Source: an uncultured SAR86 cluster bacterium (lineage in GTDB: Bacteria; Pseudomonadota; Gammaproteobacteria; Magnimaribacterales; D2472). Taken from it: DNA of 38,485 nucleotides. The stretch lies in the NCBI GenBank assembly GCA_902559885.1, contig CACEJU010000011.1, forward strand, positions 1-38,485, in the 5' to 3' direction. The first letter of the stretch is position 1. Every line of letters begins with the position of its first letter. Both the position numbers and the translations under genes were made by a program. Below are positions 8,497 to 15,381 of the stretch, in pieces. Below the pieces are notes generated by a model. It did no database searches and was not told the origin of the DNA. It worked only from the letters and a program-made list of their open reading frames with translations.

Positions 8497-9698
8497 TATC
8501 CAAAACTAAATGAAGCATTAACTCTCTCTCTAAATCTTTGTTGATAATCAAAGAGACTTTTACTAGGTAAGATATAAACAGTATCACCGGAATTTAGTCC
8601 ATCTAAAATTTCAACATTAGATAGATCAGATACACCAATCTGCACCCATGTTAGAGCAGGTCCTTTTTTTCCATCTTTAATAACAATAAATTTATTGAAA
8701 TTTTCTCCTTTAACTTTATTTTTTAAAAAAATATCAACTTCTTCTTTTGGAATATTTAATATATTAGCTGCTGAATATACATCCTTTCTTGTTCTTAGTG
8801 ACATTGAAGGAGCGCTCATCGAAACATCTTTATTTAATATCTCAATTACAACATCTGTATTCATACCAAGAAGAAGTAGATTTTCTTTATTATCAATATC
8901 TATTAAGACAGGAAACGTAGTAACATTCTGTTCTATTTTTGCAAGAGGCTCAACTTTAGAGACTGTTCCAAAAAACTCTTTGTCCCTATATGCTGCAACT
9001 TTTATAGAAACAGTTTGTCCGATTGATACCTTTCCTACATCTATTTCATCAACCAATGCTCTTACTCTTACTTTTGATAAATCAGCCATTGTCATTAATA
9101 GAGTTCCACCACCTACCGCAGATGTTGGTGAAGAAATCACTTGACCAACCTCAACTGGTCTAGAGATTATTGTTCCAGATATTGGTGATCTAACTATAGT
9201 ATCATCAAGAGCTATTTTTGCATTTTCATAAGAAACCTCTGTTCTAACTAATGTTGATTTAGCTTGAGCAAAATTTTCCTGTATATCTTCAAAAGCCTTG
9301 TCAGATATACTTCCGTTAGCATGCAGCTCTTTACCTCTTTCGAATTGAGATCTTGCGTTCTCAAGCCTTACTTTTGCAGCCTCAAGGTCTGATTTAGATT
9401 GATTTAAAATATTTGTTGGAGTTCTTTGATCAATTTGACCAATAATTGAACCTTTTTTAACAGAGTCTCCAACCTCTGCACCTAAAAACAAAACCTCACC
9501 AGAGGCTTTAGATTTTATCTCAATTGAAGAAATTGCCTCAATTATCCCTGATGCTTCAATTGACACCTCTAGAGTTTCAGCAGTTACTTCTTGTTTTTTA
9601 TAATATACAGCTGGTGCTTCCGCTTCTGGTCTTCCGCATGAAGCAATAACCACTACTGAGATTAAAATTAGATTTATTTTTAATTTAGAATTTATCAT
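8496..9698 (-). CDS. Periplasmic adaptor (membrane fusion) lipoprotein, MacA-like
   Basis: A 400-residue adaptor protein linking an inner-membrane exporter to an outer-membrane channel. The N-terminus is a lipoprotein signal with lipobox 'IASC' (Cys21), so it is probably anchored by lipid, unlike E. coli MacA, which keeps a transmembrane helix. After a short spacer come the split biotinyl-lipoyl domain ('EIKSKASGEVLFLGAEVGDSV' region and later 'IVRSPISGTIISRPVEVGQ'), with a helical hairpin between about 100 and 165. Beta-barrel and membrane-proximal domains follow. It lies between ATPase (2-base gap) and permease (1-base overlap). The gene order ATPase-adaptor-permease differs from macA-macB, where ATPase and permease are fused. 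Confidence 0.9.
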   Translation of the reverse strand: MINSKLKINLILISVVVIASCGRPEAEAPAVYYKKQEVTAETLEVSIEASGIIEAISSIEIKSKASGEVLFLGAEVGDSVKKGSIIGQIDQRTPTNILNQSKSDLEAAKVRLENARSQFERGKELHANGSISDKAFEDIQENFAQAKSTLVRTEVSYENAKIALDDTIVRSPISGTIISRPVEVGQVISSPTSAVGGGTLLMTMADLSKVRVRALVDEIDVGKVSIGQTVSIKVAAYRDKEFFGTVSKVEPLAKIEQNVTTFPVLIDIDNKENLLLLGMNTDVVIEILNKDVSMSAPSMSLRTRKDVYSAANILNIPKEEVDIFLKNKVKGENFNKFIVIKDGKKGPALTWVQIGVSDLSNVEILDGLNSGDTVYILPSKSLFDYQQRFRERVNASFSFG

Positions 9699-9700
9699 TT

Positions 9701-10378
9701 TTATATATTTATATCTGATTCTATCAGACCATCCTTAATATTAATTATTCGTTTTGATTGACGAGCAATATCATCCTCATGAGTTATCAAAATAATCGTT
9801 TGCCCTAGATCATTTAATTCTTTAAAAAGCCCCATCACCTCATCGCCGGTCTTTGAATCAAGATTACCAGTAGGCTCATCAGCAAAGAGTATTGATGGTT
9901 TGTTTACTATAGCTCTTGCTATAGCAACTCTTTGTTGTTGTCCTCCTGAAAGCTCTGCTGGAGAGTGATTCATTCTATCCCCAAGACCAACTCTATCTAT
10001 TACACTTTTAGCTCTTTCTTTGGCTTTGTCTGAGTTCATCCCAGCATATTTCAATGGCAATAAAACATTATCTAAAGCAGAATTTCTAGGAAGTAAATGA
10101 AAAGACTGAAATACAAAACCTATATCTTTGTTTCTGATCTTTGCTAATTGAACTTCATGGAGATCGCTGACTAATTTACCATTTAGATAATACTCTCCTT
10201 CTGTTGGAGTATCCAAACATCCAATAATATTCATTAGCGTTGTTTTGCCTGATCCAGATGGACCCATGATAGATATAAACTCACCTTTTTCAGCACTAAA
10301 TGAAACATCTACCAATGCATCAACGCTTTGGTTACCCATTTGAAAGGATCTTTTAAGGTTTTTTGTTTCTATTATCAT
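9701..10378 (-). CDS. ABC transporter ATP-binding protein (MacB/LolD-type)
   Basis: ATPase subunit of the exporter, 225 residues from the chosen start. Walker A is 'GPSGSGKTT' (39-47), the signature is 'LSGGQQQR' (143-150), Walker B is 'ILFADEPT' (163-170, catalytic Glu168), the D-loop is 'GNLDSKTG' and the switch His is 200 in 'ITHE'. The LolD/MacB/FtsE subfamily is clear from the short length and '[11 protein letters not shown]'. An earlier in-frame ATG at 10411 would add 11 residues. The later start is preferred because family members begin with 'MI.T.NL.R.F', and because the earlier ATG coincides with a possible -10 hexamer TATGAT at 10407-10412. This is the first gene of a four-gene operon (ATPase, adaptor, permease, glycosyltransferase). 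No clear ribosome site is seen. Confidence 0.92.
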   Translation of the reverse strand: MIIETKNLKRSFQMGNQSVDALVDVSFSAEKGEFISIMGPSGSGKTTLMNIIGCLDTPTEGEYYLNGKLVSDLHEVQLAKIRNKDIGFVFQSFHLLPRNSALDNVLLPLKYAGMNSDKAKERAKSVIDRVGLGDRMNHSPAELSGGQQQRVAIARAIVNKPSILFADEPTGNLDSKTGDEVMGLFKELNDLGQTIILITHEDDIARQSKRIINIKDGLIESDINI

Positions 10379-10387
10379 TTTATAAAG

Positions 10388-10430
10388 TGTCAAATAAACT
10401 TTACATATCATATCCTAAAATGATTTGACA
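10388..10430. repeat. 8-bp inverted repeat before the ABC exporter operon
   Basis: TGTCAAAT at 10388-10395 is matched by its exact complement ATTTGACA at 10423-10430, with 27 bases between. The pair brackets a possible -10 (TATGAT on the minus strand, 10407-10412) and lies 10-52 bases upstream of the ATPase start. It could be a pair of operator half-sites or an RNA hairpin. No family of regulator can be named. Confidence 0.45.
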
Positions 10431-10498
10431 TTAAATATTTGCTTGAAGATAAGTAATGTAAAGATATTACATTTATACAAATATAAAGTTAGTAAAAA

Positions 10499-11710
10499 TT
10501 AACTATTTTCGAGCTCGTTCATGAATGCAAGCCAGCCCTCAGCGGGTGTCTTGGTTTCTTCAAATTCAAGAGCTTTATTGAAATAAGATATTGCTGAAGA
10601 GTATTCATTCGACTCATATAAAGATATTCCAATTAATAAATCAAGCCTGCCTGGGACTTTATTATAGTTAAGCACCTTAGCTTCTTTTAAATACTTTATT
10701 GCAAGCTTCCAATTTTCTTCTTCAAATGCAAACCTACCAATTTTAAAAGCTGTATTAGGATCACTTTCAATCTCTAATGATTTTATTAAGTAGTTAATCC
10801 CAATATCTCTATCTCTTAAGAAGAAGTAGGAATCTGCTAATAACTCATAATTTTTTTTGTTTCCGTTAACAATATTATTATTTATTCCAAACTCAAGAAC
10901 TTTTATAGCCTTCTGTGGAAGCTCCTTGTATAAATAGTATCTAGCTAAATCTAAGTACTCTTTTTCTTTTGTTAAGGTATTCTTTTCAAAAGCAAGTTCT
11001 AAACCAGCTAAAGATTCGTTTTCATCATTTGTTGTGTAGTAAAGACCACTTATTTGTTTCCAATATTCTTTCTTTTCTGGGTTAACAAAAACTAAAAGTT
11101 GTGCAACCTCAACTGCCTCTTTATATTTTTCTAATTTAACAGCTATAGCTAATTCATAGCCCAGCCAATCTTCTTTGTAATCATTTGATATTGAGTTGGC
11201 TTTTTTTATATTTGTATAGGCTTTTTCTAATTCATCATTTTGGTAATATGAAATACCCAGCATTATGAGATCTCTAGGCCCATACAATTGTCCTCGCTTT
11301 TCAGCTTCAGCAATATAAGCCTCTAATACTCTAATAGTGTCTTTATAATTAGAAAGTTGAAAATAACATTGGGCAAGATTTTTTTTAACAGCTAGGCCTG
11401 TAACAAAAGGCATTTTTTTAAATCTTAATGAGGCCTCATACTTATCTATAGCCTCATCATATTTCCCTTGTACAGCATAAAAATTTCCATATAACTGATT
11501 AATTAATGCTCTCTCATAACTCTGCTCATTAAGAAAATATCTTTTTGAAAAAATTTGAAGTTCTCTCTCAGCGTTTTCAAAATCATTTTCTTCAATAAAC
11601 TCATTTATACGCTTTAAGTATTCATATACAAATCTAGATATAGCGTCATCGGCAGCATTAAGATTTAATCCAGAAAAAATTGCTAATAAAATAAATAACT
11701 TTTTAAACAT
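10499..11710 (-). CDS. Exported TPR-repeat protein of the TonB2-like operon
   Basis: A 403-residue protein with a signal peptide ('KKLFILLAIFSGLNLNAAD', cleavage after about residue 20) and tandem tetratricopeptide-like helical pairs along most of its length. Clear examples are 'GKYDEAIDKYEASLRF', 'SNYKDTIRVLEAYIAEA', 'NWKLAIKYLKEAKVL' and 'NEYSSAISYFNKALEF'. TPR proteins act as scaffolds; in Vibrio and Alteromonadales TonB2-type clusters a TPR protein commonly follows tonB and is thought to help assemble or tune the energising complex in the periplasm. The start overlaps tonB by 8 bases, so it is the last gene of the six-gene operon. No terminator is visible between its stop and the ABC operon 120 bases on. 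Confidence 0.85.
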   Translation of the reverse strand: MFKKLFILLAIFSGLNLNAADDAISRFVYEYLKRINEFIEENDFENAERELQIFSKRYFLNEQSYERALINQLYGNFYAVQGKYDEAIDKYEASLRFKKMPFVTGLAVKKNLAQCYFQLSNYKDTIRVLEAYIAEAEKRGQLYGPRDLIMLGISYYQNDELEKAYTNIKKANSISNDYKEDWLGYELAIAVKLEKYKEAVEVAQLLVFVNPEKKEYWKQISGLYYTTNDENESLAGLELAFEKNTLTKEKEYLDLARYYLYKELPQKAIKVLEFGINNNIVNGNKKNYELLADSYFFLRDRDIGINYLIKSLEIESDPNTAFKIGRFAFEEENWKLAIKYLKEAKVLNYNKVPGRLDLLIGISLYESNEYSSAISYFNKALEFEETKTPAEGWLAFMNELENS

Positions 11711-12329
11711 TACAAGAAAATTCTACTAATAATTCACCCATTTGATCAACTGCTTCTCCATCAATGGTTTTTGGTTTAAATTGCCATCTTCTAACAGCTT
11801 TAATTGCTTCAGAATCAAACAACCTAAGTGGCTTAGATTCAGTAATCTTAATTCTATCGACCCTTCCATTTGCCGTTACATTTAACATAAGTTTAACAAG
11901 GCCGTCTATACCGTTTAATTGAGCTTCTCTTGGACATCTTGGTGCAACTTTAACAATTGGAATTAATTGACTAGTACCGCTTCCTAAAGAGTCCAAATTA
12001 CCAACAAAGGCACCAGAAAAATCAGTCGGTAAAGAAAAGTCTGGAACATCAAAATCCAAATTAGCTACTGGGGGTGGCTTCATTTCATCTAGTTCAATTT
12101 TAGGTTGGGGAGGTCTTTTAGGAGTAGGAGGTTTTTCTGGAATTGTACGCTTCCTTTCTTGTAAAGAGTCATCTTCTTTAATTCTTATAAATTCAATGTA
12201 ATTTGGATCAGATTTCTTCTTTGCTAAATTAGCTGATTGGCTGATTAATGTTTGAATTAAAAAGAAAACGAAACCAGATGCTACTAAAGCAAGAATAAAC
12301 CTAATAGAAGTCTGTTTATCAATTATCAT
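11703..12329 (-). CDS. tonB: TonB energy-transducing protein (TonB2 type)
   Basis: A 208-residue energy transducer. One membrane anchor spans about 9-30. A proline-rich spacer follows ('PEKPPTPKRPPQPK', 64-77, then 'MKPPPVA'), and a C-terminal TonB domain spans about 124-206. That domain carries 'RCPREAQLNGIDGLVKLML', 'GRVDRIKITESKP' and 'AIKAVRRWQFKPK', the YP/CP..A...G..G.V...F consensus. Cys132 and Cys206 could form a disulfide in the periplasm. The short spacer is typical of TonB2 proteins rather than E. coli TonB1. It overlaps exbD by 11 bases and the TPR gene by 8. It is expected to engage the TonB boxes of the receptors in this window. Confidence 0.95.
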   Translation of the reverse strand: MIIDKQTSIRFILALVASGFVFFLIQTLISQSANLAKKKSDPNYIEFIRIKEDDSLQERKRTIPEKPPTPKRPPQPKIELDEMKPPPVANLDFDVPDFSLPTDFSGAFVGNLDSLGSGTSQLIPIVKVAPRCPREAQLNGIDGLVKLMLNVTANGRVDRIKITESKPLRLFDSEAIKAVRRWQFKPKTIDGEAVDQMGELLVEFSCNV

Positions 12330-12723
12330 TCTTTGCTGCTATTGATATATTTTGAACTCCTGCAAGTCTTATTTGATCCATAGTCTCAACCAAAAGACCA
12401 GAACGAGCCTCTTTGTCTGCTTGAATAATTACAGATCCTTCAGGATACTCAATCTTTAATCTTTCAATATTAGCTCTCACAGCCTTTAAATCTACTCTTC
12501 TTTTATCAATCCATATTTCATTGTTTTGTGAGATAGCTACAAGAATATTACCTTTTTCATCTCTTTCAGCAGTATCTGCATTAGGTCTATTAACCTCAAT
12601 ACCAGTTTCTTTAACAAAGGATGTTGTAACAATGAAGAAAATAAGCATGATGAAAACTATATCCATCATTGGAGTTAAATCTAATCCAGCTTCTTCTTGT
12701 AATCTTCTATTTTTACGTCTCAA
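12319..12723 (-). CDS. exbD: ExbD-type biopolymer transport protein
   Basis: A 134-residue single-span inner-membrane protein. The membrane helix 'MMDIVFIMLIFFIVTTSF' (19-36) contains Asp21, the proton-pathway residue equivalent to E. coli ExbD Asp25. The periplasmic domain follows, with 'VIIQADKEARSGLLVETMD' late in it, the usual ExbD/TolR pattern. With ExbB it forms the proton-driven motor that energises TonB. It overlaps exbB by 4 bases and tonB by 11, which implies coupled translation at fixed ratios. ExbD is favoured over TolR by its tonB neighbour. Confidence 0.95.
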   Translation of the reverse strand: MRRKNRRLQEEAGLDLTPMMDIVFIMLIFFIVTTSFVKETGIEVNRPNADTAERDEKGNILVAISQNNEIWIDKRRVDLKAVRANIERLKIEYPEGSVIIQADKEARSGLLVETMDQIRLAGVQNISIAAKNDN

Positions 12724-13232
12724 TATGAATAACCTCTTTTTTTAATTAAATTCTTAAGATCTGAATTTGAGTTTTGTATTCTAGATGTTAAATCTTGTCT
12801 GAAATACAAACCAAATAAAGTTATAACCATGCTAGCCATGGTAGGTATTGTGGCCTTAGCCACACCAGAAGACATAGCTCTTGGATTACCAGTACCTAAA
12901 AAAGATAAAACTTCAAAAACTTCAATCATTCCATAAACAGTTCCTAGCAAACCTAGCATGGGGCACATGCCTATAAGGCCATCTAATAACTTAATATTTG
13001 ATCCAGAAAGTCTTTTAAACTCAGATAGATATGTTTTTTCAACCTGAGCGAGGTTTATGGTATCTGGTGGATAATTAGCTTCATATTCATCGAGTTTAGT
13101 TGAGAACCATATTTTTTTATCGAGATATATAAAAAAATATTTGTTCATTAATACAAAAAATATTATCAAAGTTAATAAAAATAGGAGGTATAAAACTGGA
13201 CCTCCTCTTGATATTAACTCAACAAAAAACAT
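12720..13232 (-). CDS. exbB: ExbB2-type MotA/TolQ/ExbB proton channel protein
   Basis: A 170-residue channel subunit. The first membrane helix is at about 12-34 ('VLYLLFLLTLIIFFVLMN'). A cytoplasmic stretch follows, then the MotA/TolQ/ExbB core: 'LLGLLGTVYGMIEVFEVLS' and 'SGVAKATIPTMASMVITLF'. It is shorter than E. coli ExbB (244), as expected for the ExbB2 partner in operons that also carry TtpC. It has a 4-base overlap with exbD and a 2-base gap to ttpC. With ExbD it converts proton-motive force into TonB movement. Confidence 0.94.
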   Translation of the reverse strand: MFFVELISRGGPVLYLLFLLTLIIFFVLMNKYFFIYLDKKIWFSTKLDEYEANYPPDTINLAQVEKTYLSEFKRLSGSNIKLLDGLIGMCPMLGLLGTVYGMIEVFEVLSFLGTGNPRAMSSGVAKATIPTMASMVITLFGLYFRQDLTSRIQNSNSDLKNLIKKRGYSY

Positions 13233-13234
13233 GA

Positions 13235-14557
13235 CTATACCTTAGAAAGTATATAAGAAGCCTTTTCTTCTAGAATTTGAACTAGGGTTGATGCTTTCTC
13301 AGATAAATAAGTATAAAAACCTAATAATGGGGCGGCAACAATTAATCCAAGCATTGTTGTTATAAGTGCTTGTGAAATACCACCTGCCATTTGTTTAGGA
13401 TCGCCTGTACCAAATAACGTAATTGCTTGGAAAGTTTCAATCATACCTATAACAGTACCAAGAAGACCAAGCAAAGGAGCTACTGCAGCAAAAAACTTAA
13501 CCCAATTATTACCCCATTCAATATCTTTAGAGTAATTTATAATAAATTCATCTATAAGATTTTCTTTTGCTTCTTTTGATTGTGCATCAGCAATAATTGT
13601 TTCCATTCTTGCATTAATGGCTGAGGACTCAGAATCAATAACAGCTGCATGCTCTCTAAGTTTAATAATTTTAAAAATACTAAATGCCAGACCAATTAGA
13701 CCAACAAGGATAATAATAAATCCAATTAATCTACCTTGAGAAATTCTTTCAAACCAACTAGGTTTATCTAAATATAAAGAAAGTAAAAAGCCTCGTGTTG
13801 GGTCAACTGCAACATTAGTATATTCATCACTTTTAGCATGTTTTTTTAATGTCTTAGTGTATGCACCCTCAGGCTGCCTTGGTAATAATTGAAATGAATT
13901 CAACGCTGACACAGGTTTTAAATAATTATCTTTATAAACTATATTAAATAAACCATATCTTGTTACTTCCCCAGAAAAAGTCTCACCATTTGTATCTGTA
14001 ATTTGAGCATTGAATGTTTTAATATTGCTGCCAGCGCCTATCTCATCAAAGTACGCTAACCAAAGATCTTCAAGTTGCAAAAGGTTATGGACCTTAACAA
14101 CCGCAATCTCTGATAGTATTTTCTGTCTTTCTGGATATTCATAAAATACGACAGAGTTTTCATTAGCTGCCACAAGTTCACCAGCGTATTGCCTCGTTAC
14201 ACCAAACAACTCACCTAAGACACCTATTTTAATCTGTAATTTTTCTTCTAGATCAGCAAGAGTTTTCTCATTAGATTCAAATTTATTTTCTAATTGTGCA
14301 TTTCTTTTCTTTTCATTTGATAAAAGGACTTTTGCATCATTCAAAAGCTTGTTTCTTTCCTCAACTCTATCTAAAAATTTTTGAACTCTTTTTTTGTCTT
14401 GATCAATATATATGCCCTTATTAGCTTTAATAACATTAATCAATTCATTGATTGCATTATTTCTTTGTTCATCAATAGAAATTTCTTCAACAACTTCTTC
14501 TTGAGCCACTAGTAAGAATGATAGAAAGATAATTGGTATAAATTTTAATTTATTCAT
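13235..14557 (-). CDS. ttpC: TtpC-like MotA/TolQ/ExbB family protein of the TonB2 system
   Basis: A 440-residue protein matching the layout of Vibrio TtpC. It has a signal peptide ('KFIPIIFLSFLLVAQ', about 1-19) and a periplasmic coiled coil (about 65-115, rich in E/K/L). A periplasmic domain runs to about 273, followed by membrane helices at about 276-298, 352-378 and 398-418. The last two form the ExbB-like core ('PLLGLLGTVIGMIETFQAI', 'ISQALITTMLGLIVAAPLLG'). In Vibrio this fourth component is required for TonB2-dependent uptake; its exact mechanical role is unsettled. It overlaps the DUF3450 gene by 8 bases and precedes exbB by 2. The symbol is given by architecture and context. Confidence 0.9.
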   Translation of the reverse strand: MNKLKFIPIIFLSFLLVAQEEVVEEISIDEQRNNAINELINVIKANKGIYIDQDKKRVQKFLDRVEERNKLLNDAKVLLSNEKKRNAQLENKFESNEKTLADLEEKLQIKIGVLGELFGVTRQYAGELVAANENSVVFYEYPERQKILSEIAVVKVHNLLQLEDLWLAYFDEIGAGSNIKTFNAQITDTNGETFSGEVTRYGLFNIVYKDNYLKPVSALNSFQLLPRQPEGAYTKTLKKHAKSDEYTNVAVDPTRGFLLSLYLDKPSWFERISQGRLIGFIIILVGLIGLAFSIFKIIKLREHAAVIDSESSAINARMETIIADAQSKEAKENLIDEFIINYSKDIEWGNNWVKFFAAVAPLLGLLGTVIGMIETFQAITLFGTGDPKQMAGGISQALITTMLGLIVAAPLLGFYTYLSEKASTLVQILEEKASYILSKV

Positions 14558-15305
14558 TAGTATCTACCGGTTTTAATGGAAGGTTAATAAAATTAGGAGG
14601 TGATTGACGATTCGCTATATCAAGTGCTGATTTTAAGCTGGCATTTAATGAAGAACCCTCATGTTGCCAATCTTTAATATTTGCATTCCAATAGCCAGTT
14701 TCTTTGCCATCAGGAGTTCTATAAAATAAACCCAATCTACCTAATCTAAAGTACTCAACTGCTTTTTCAATACCATCAATATCAATGAAACCATCATAAG
14801 ATTCTATAGTTCTTCCAAAATCTGCTTCTAACTGATATGCCTCAAAAATCTTTCTAAATTTTTCAGCAGTTGTTACATCTGCCCTTGTTATCAATACATC
14901 AAGATCGTTAACTCTTTTAGTTCTTTCATCTAATAAAAAAGGAAGATCGTAACCAATAAATAACTTTAAAGAATCAACCATTCTTTTAAGCAAAGGAAGA
15001 ATATCTATATTGATATCATCAAGAGAGTCAATTTGAGCCAATATACTTTGAATCTCTTTAGCTTGCTGATCTACAATTTTTGAAAGCTGATCATCATAAC
15101 TTTTTAAAGATTTGTATTCATTTAATGTATCTTTGTACTCAAAATATATTTTTTTAGATTCTTCATCTAGTTTATTTATTTGTTCCTGTAATTTAATAGA
15201 TTCATTGCTTGCATCAACTTGAGTGAGTATTGCTTCATCAACTATTTCTTGGGAATTGATACTGAATGAAAGAACAAAACCTAGCAAAATGTAAATTTTT
15301 TTCAT
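14550..15305 (-). CDS. DUF3450 periplasmic protein, first gene of the TonB2-like operon
   Basis: A 251-residue exported protein (signal peptide 'KKIYILLGFVLSFSINSQ'). The N-terminal half is a long coiled coil (about 30-90). The C-terminal half carries the DUF3450 marks 'LLKRMVDSLKLFIGYDLPF', 'RADVTTAEKFRKIFEAYQL', 'DFGRTIESYDG', 'FRLGRLGLFYRT' and 'GYWN'. DUF3450 proteins are found directly before ttpC-exbB-exbD-tonB clusters; their function is not established. A periplasmic coiled coil beside TtpC's own coiled coil suggests the two interact (inference). The ATG overlaps no ribosome site. A perfect TATAAT ends six bases before it, so transcription may begin at the start codon. Confidence 0.87.
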   Translation of the reverse strand: MKKIYILLGFVLSFSINSQEIVDEAILTQVDASNESIKLQEQINKLDEESKKIYFEYKDTLNEYKSLKSYDDQLSKIVDQQAKEIQSILAQIDSLDDINIDILPLLKRMVDSLKLFIGYDLPFLLDERTKRVNDLDVLITRADVTTAEKFRKIFEAYQLEADFGRTIESYDGFIDIDGIEKAVEYFRLGRLGLFYRTPDGKETGYWNANIKDWQHEGSSLNASLKSALDIANRQSPPNFINLPLKPVDTNE

Positions 15306-15311
15306 GCGCGT

Positions 15312-15317
15312 ATTATA
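15312..15317 (-). promoter_or_regulatory. Candidate -10 box of the TonB2-like operon
   Basis: The minus strand reads TATAAT, then ACGCGC, then the ATG at 15305-15303. With normal spacing, transcription would start at or next to the A of the ATG. The -35 region (about 15335-15340) is weak and lies in the T-tract of the preceding receptor's terminator. No Shine-Dalgarno sequence lies between, so the mRNA would be leaderless. Confidence 0.45.
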
Positions 15318-15337
15318 TATATTTATTTGTTATAAAC

Positions 15338-15367
15338 AAAAAAAAAGAGCCCTTTACGGGCTCTTTT
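15338..15367 (-). terminator. Intrinsic terminator of TonB-dependent receptor 1
   Basis: A perfect 10-bp stem (15343-15352 with 15358-15367, core GAGCCC/GGGCTC) closes a 5-base loop. On the minus strand it is followed by nine T residues (complement of 15338-15346). It lies 15 bases past the receptor stop and separates that gene from the TonB2-like operon. Confidence 0.92.
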
Positions 15368-15381
15368 AAAATTAAGATTTC

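Noticed and set aside
8695..9144. 149-codon plus-strand reading frame opposite the adaptor gene
   Set aside because: It is antisense to a well-supported MacA-like gene, its residues resemble no family, and it has no ribosome site.
10388..10393. TTGACA (minus strand) as a -35 for the ABC operon
   Set aside because: It lies only about ten bases before the ATG, leaving no room for a -10. Treated instead as part of an inverted repeat.
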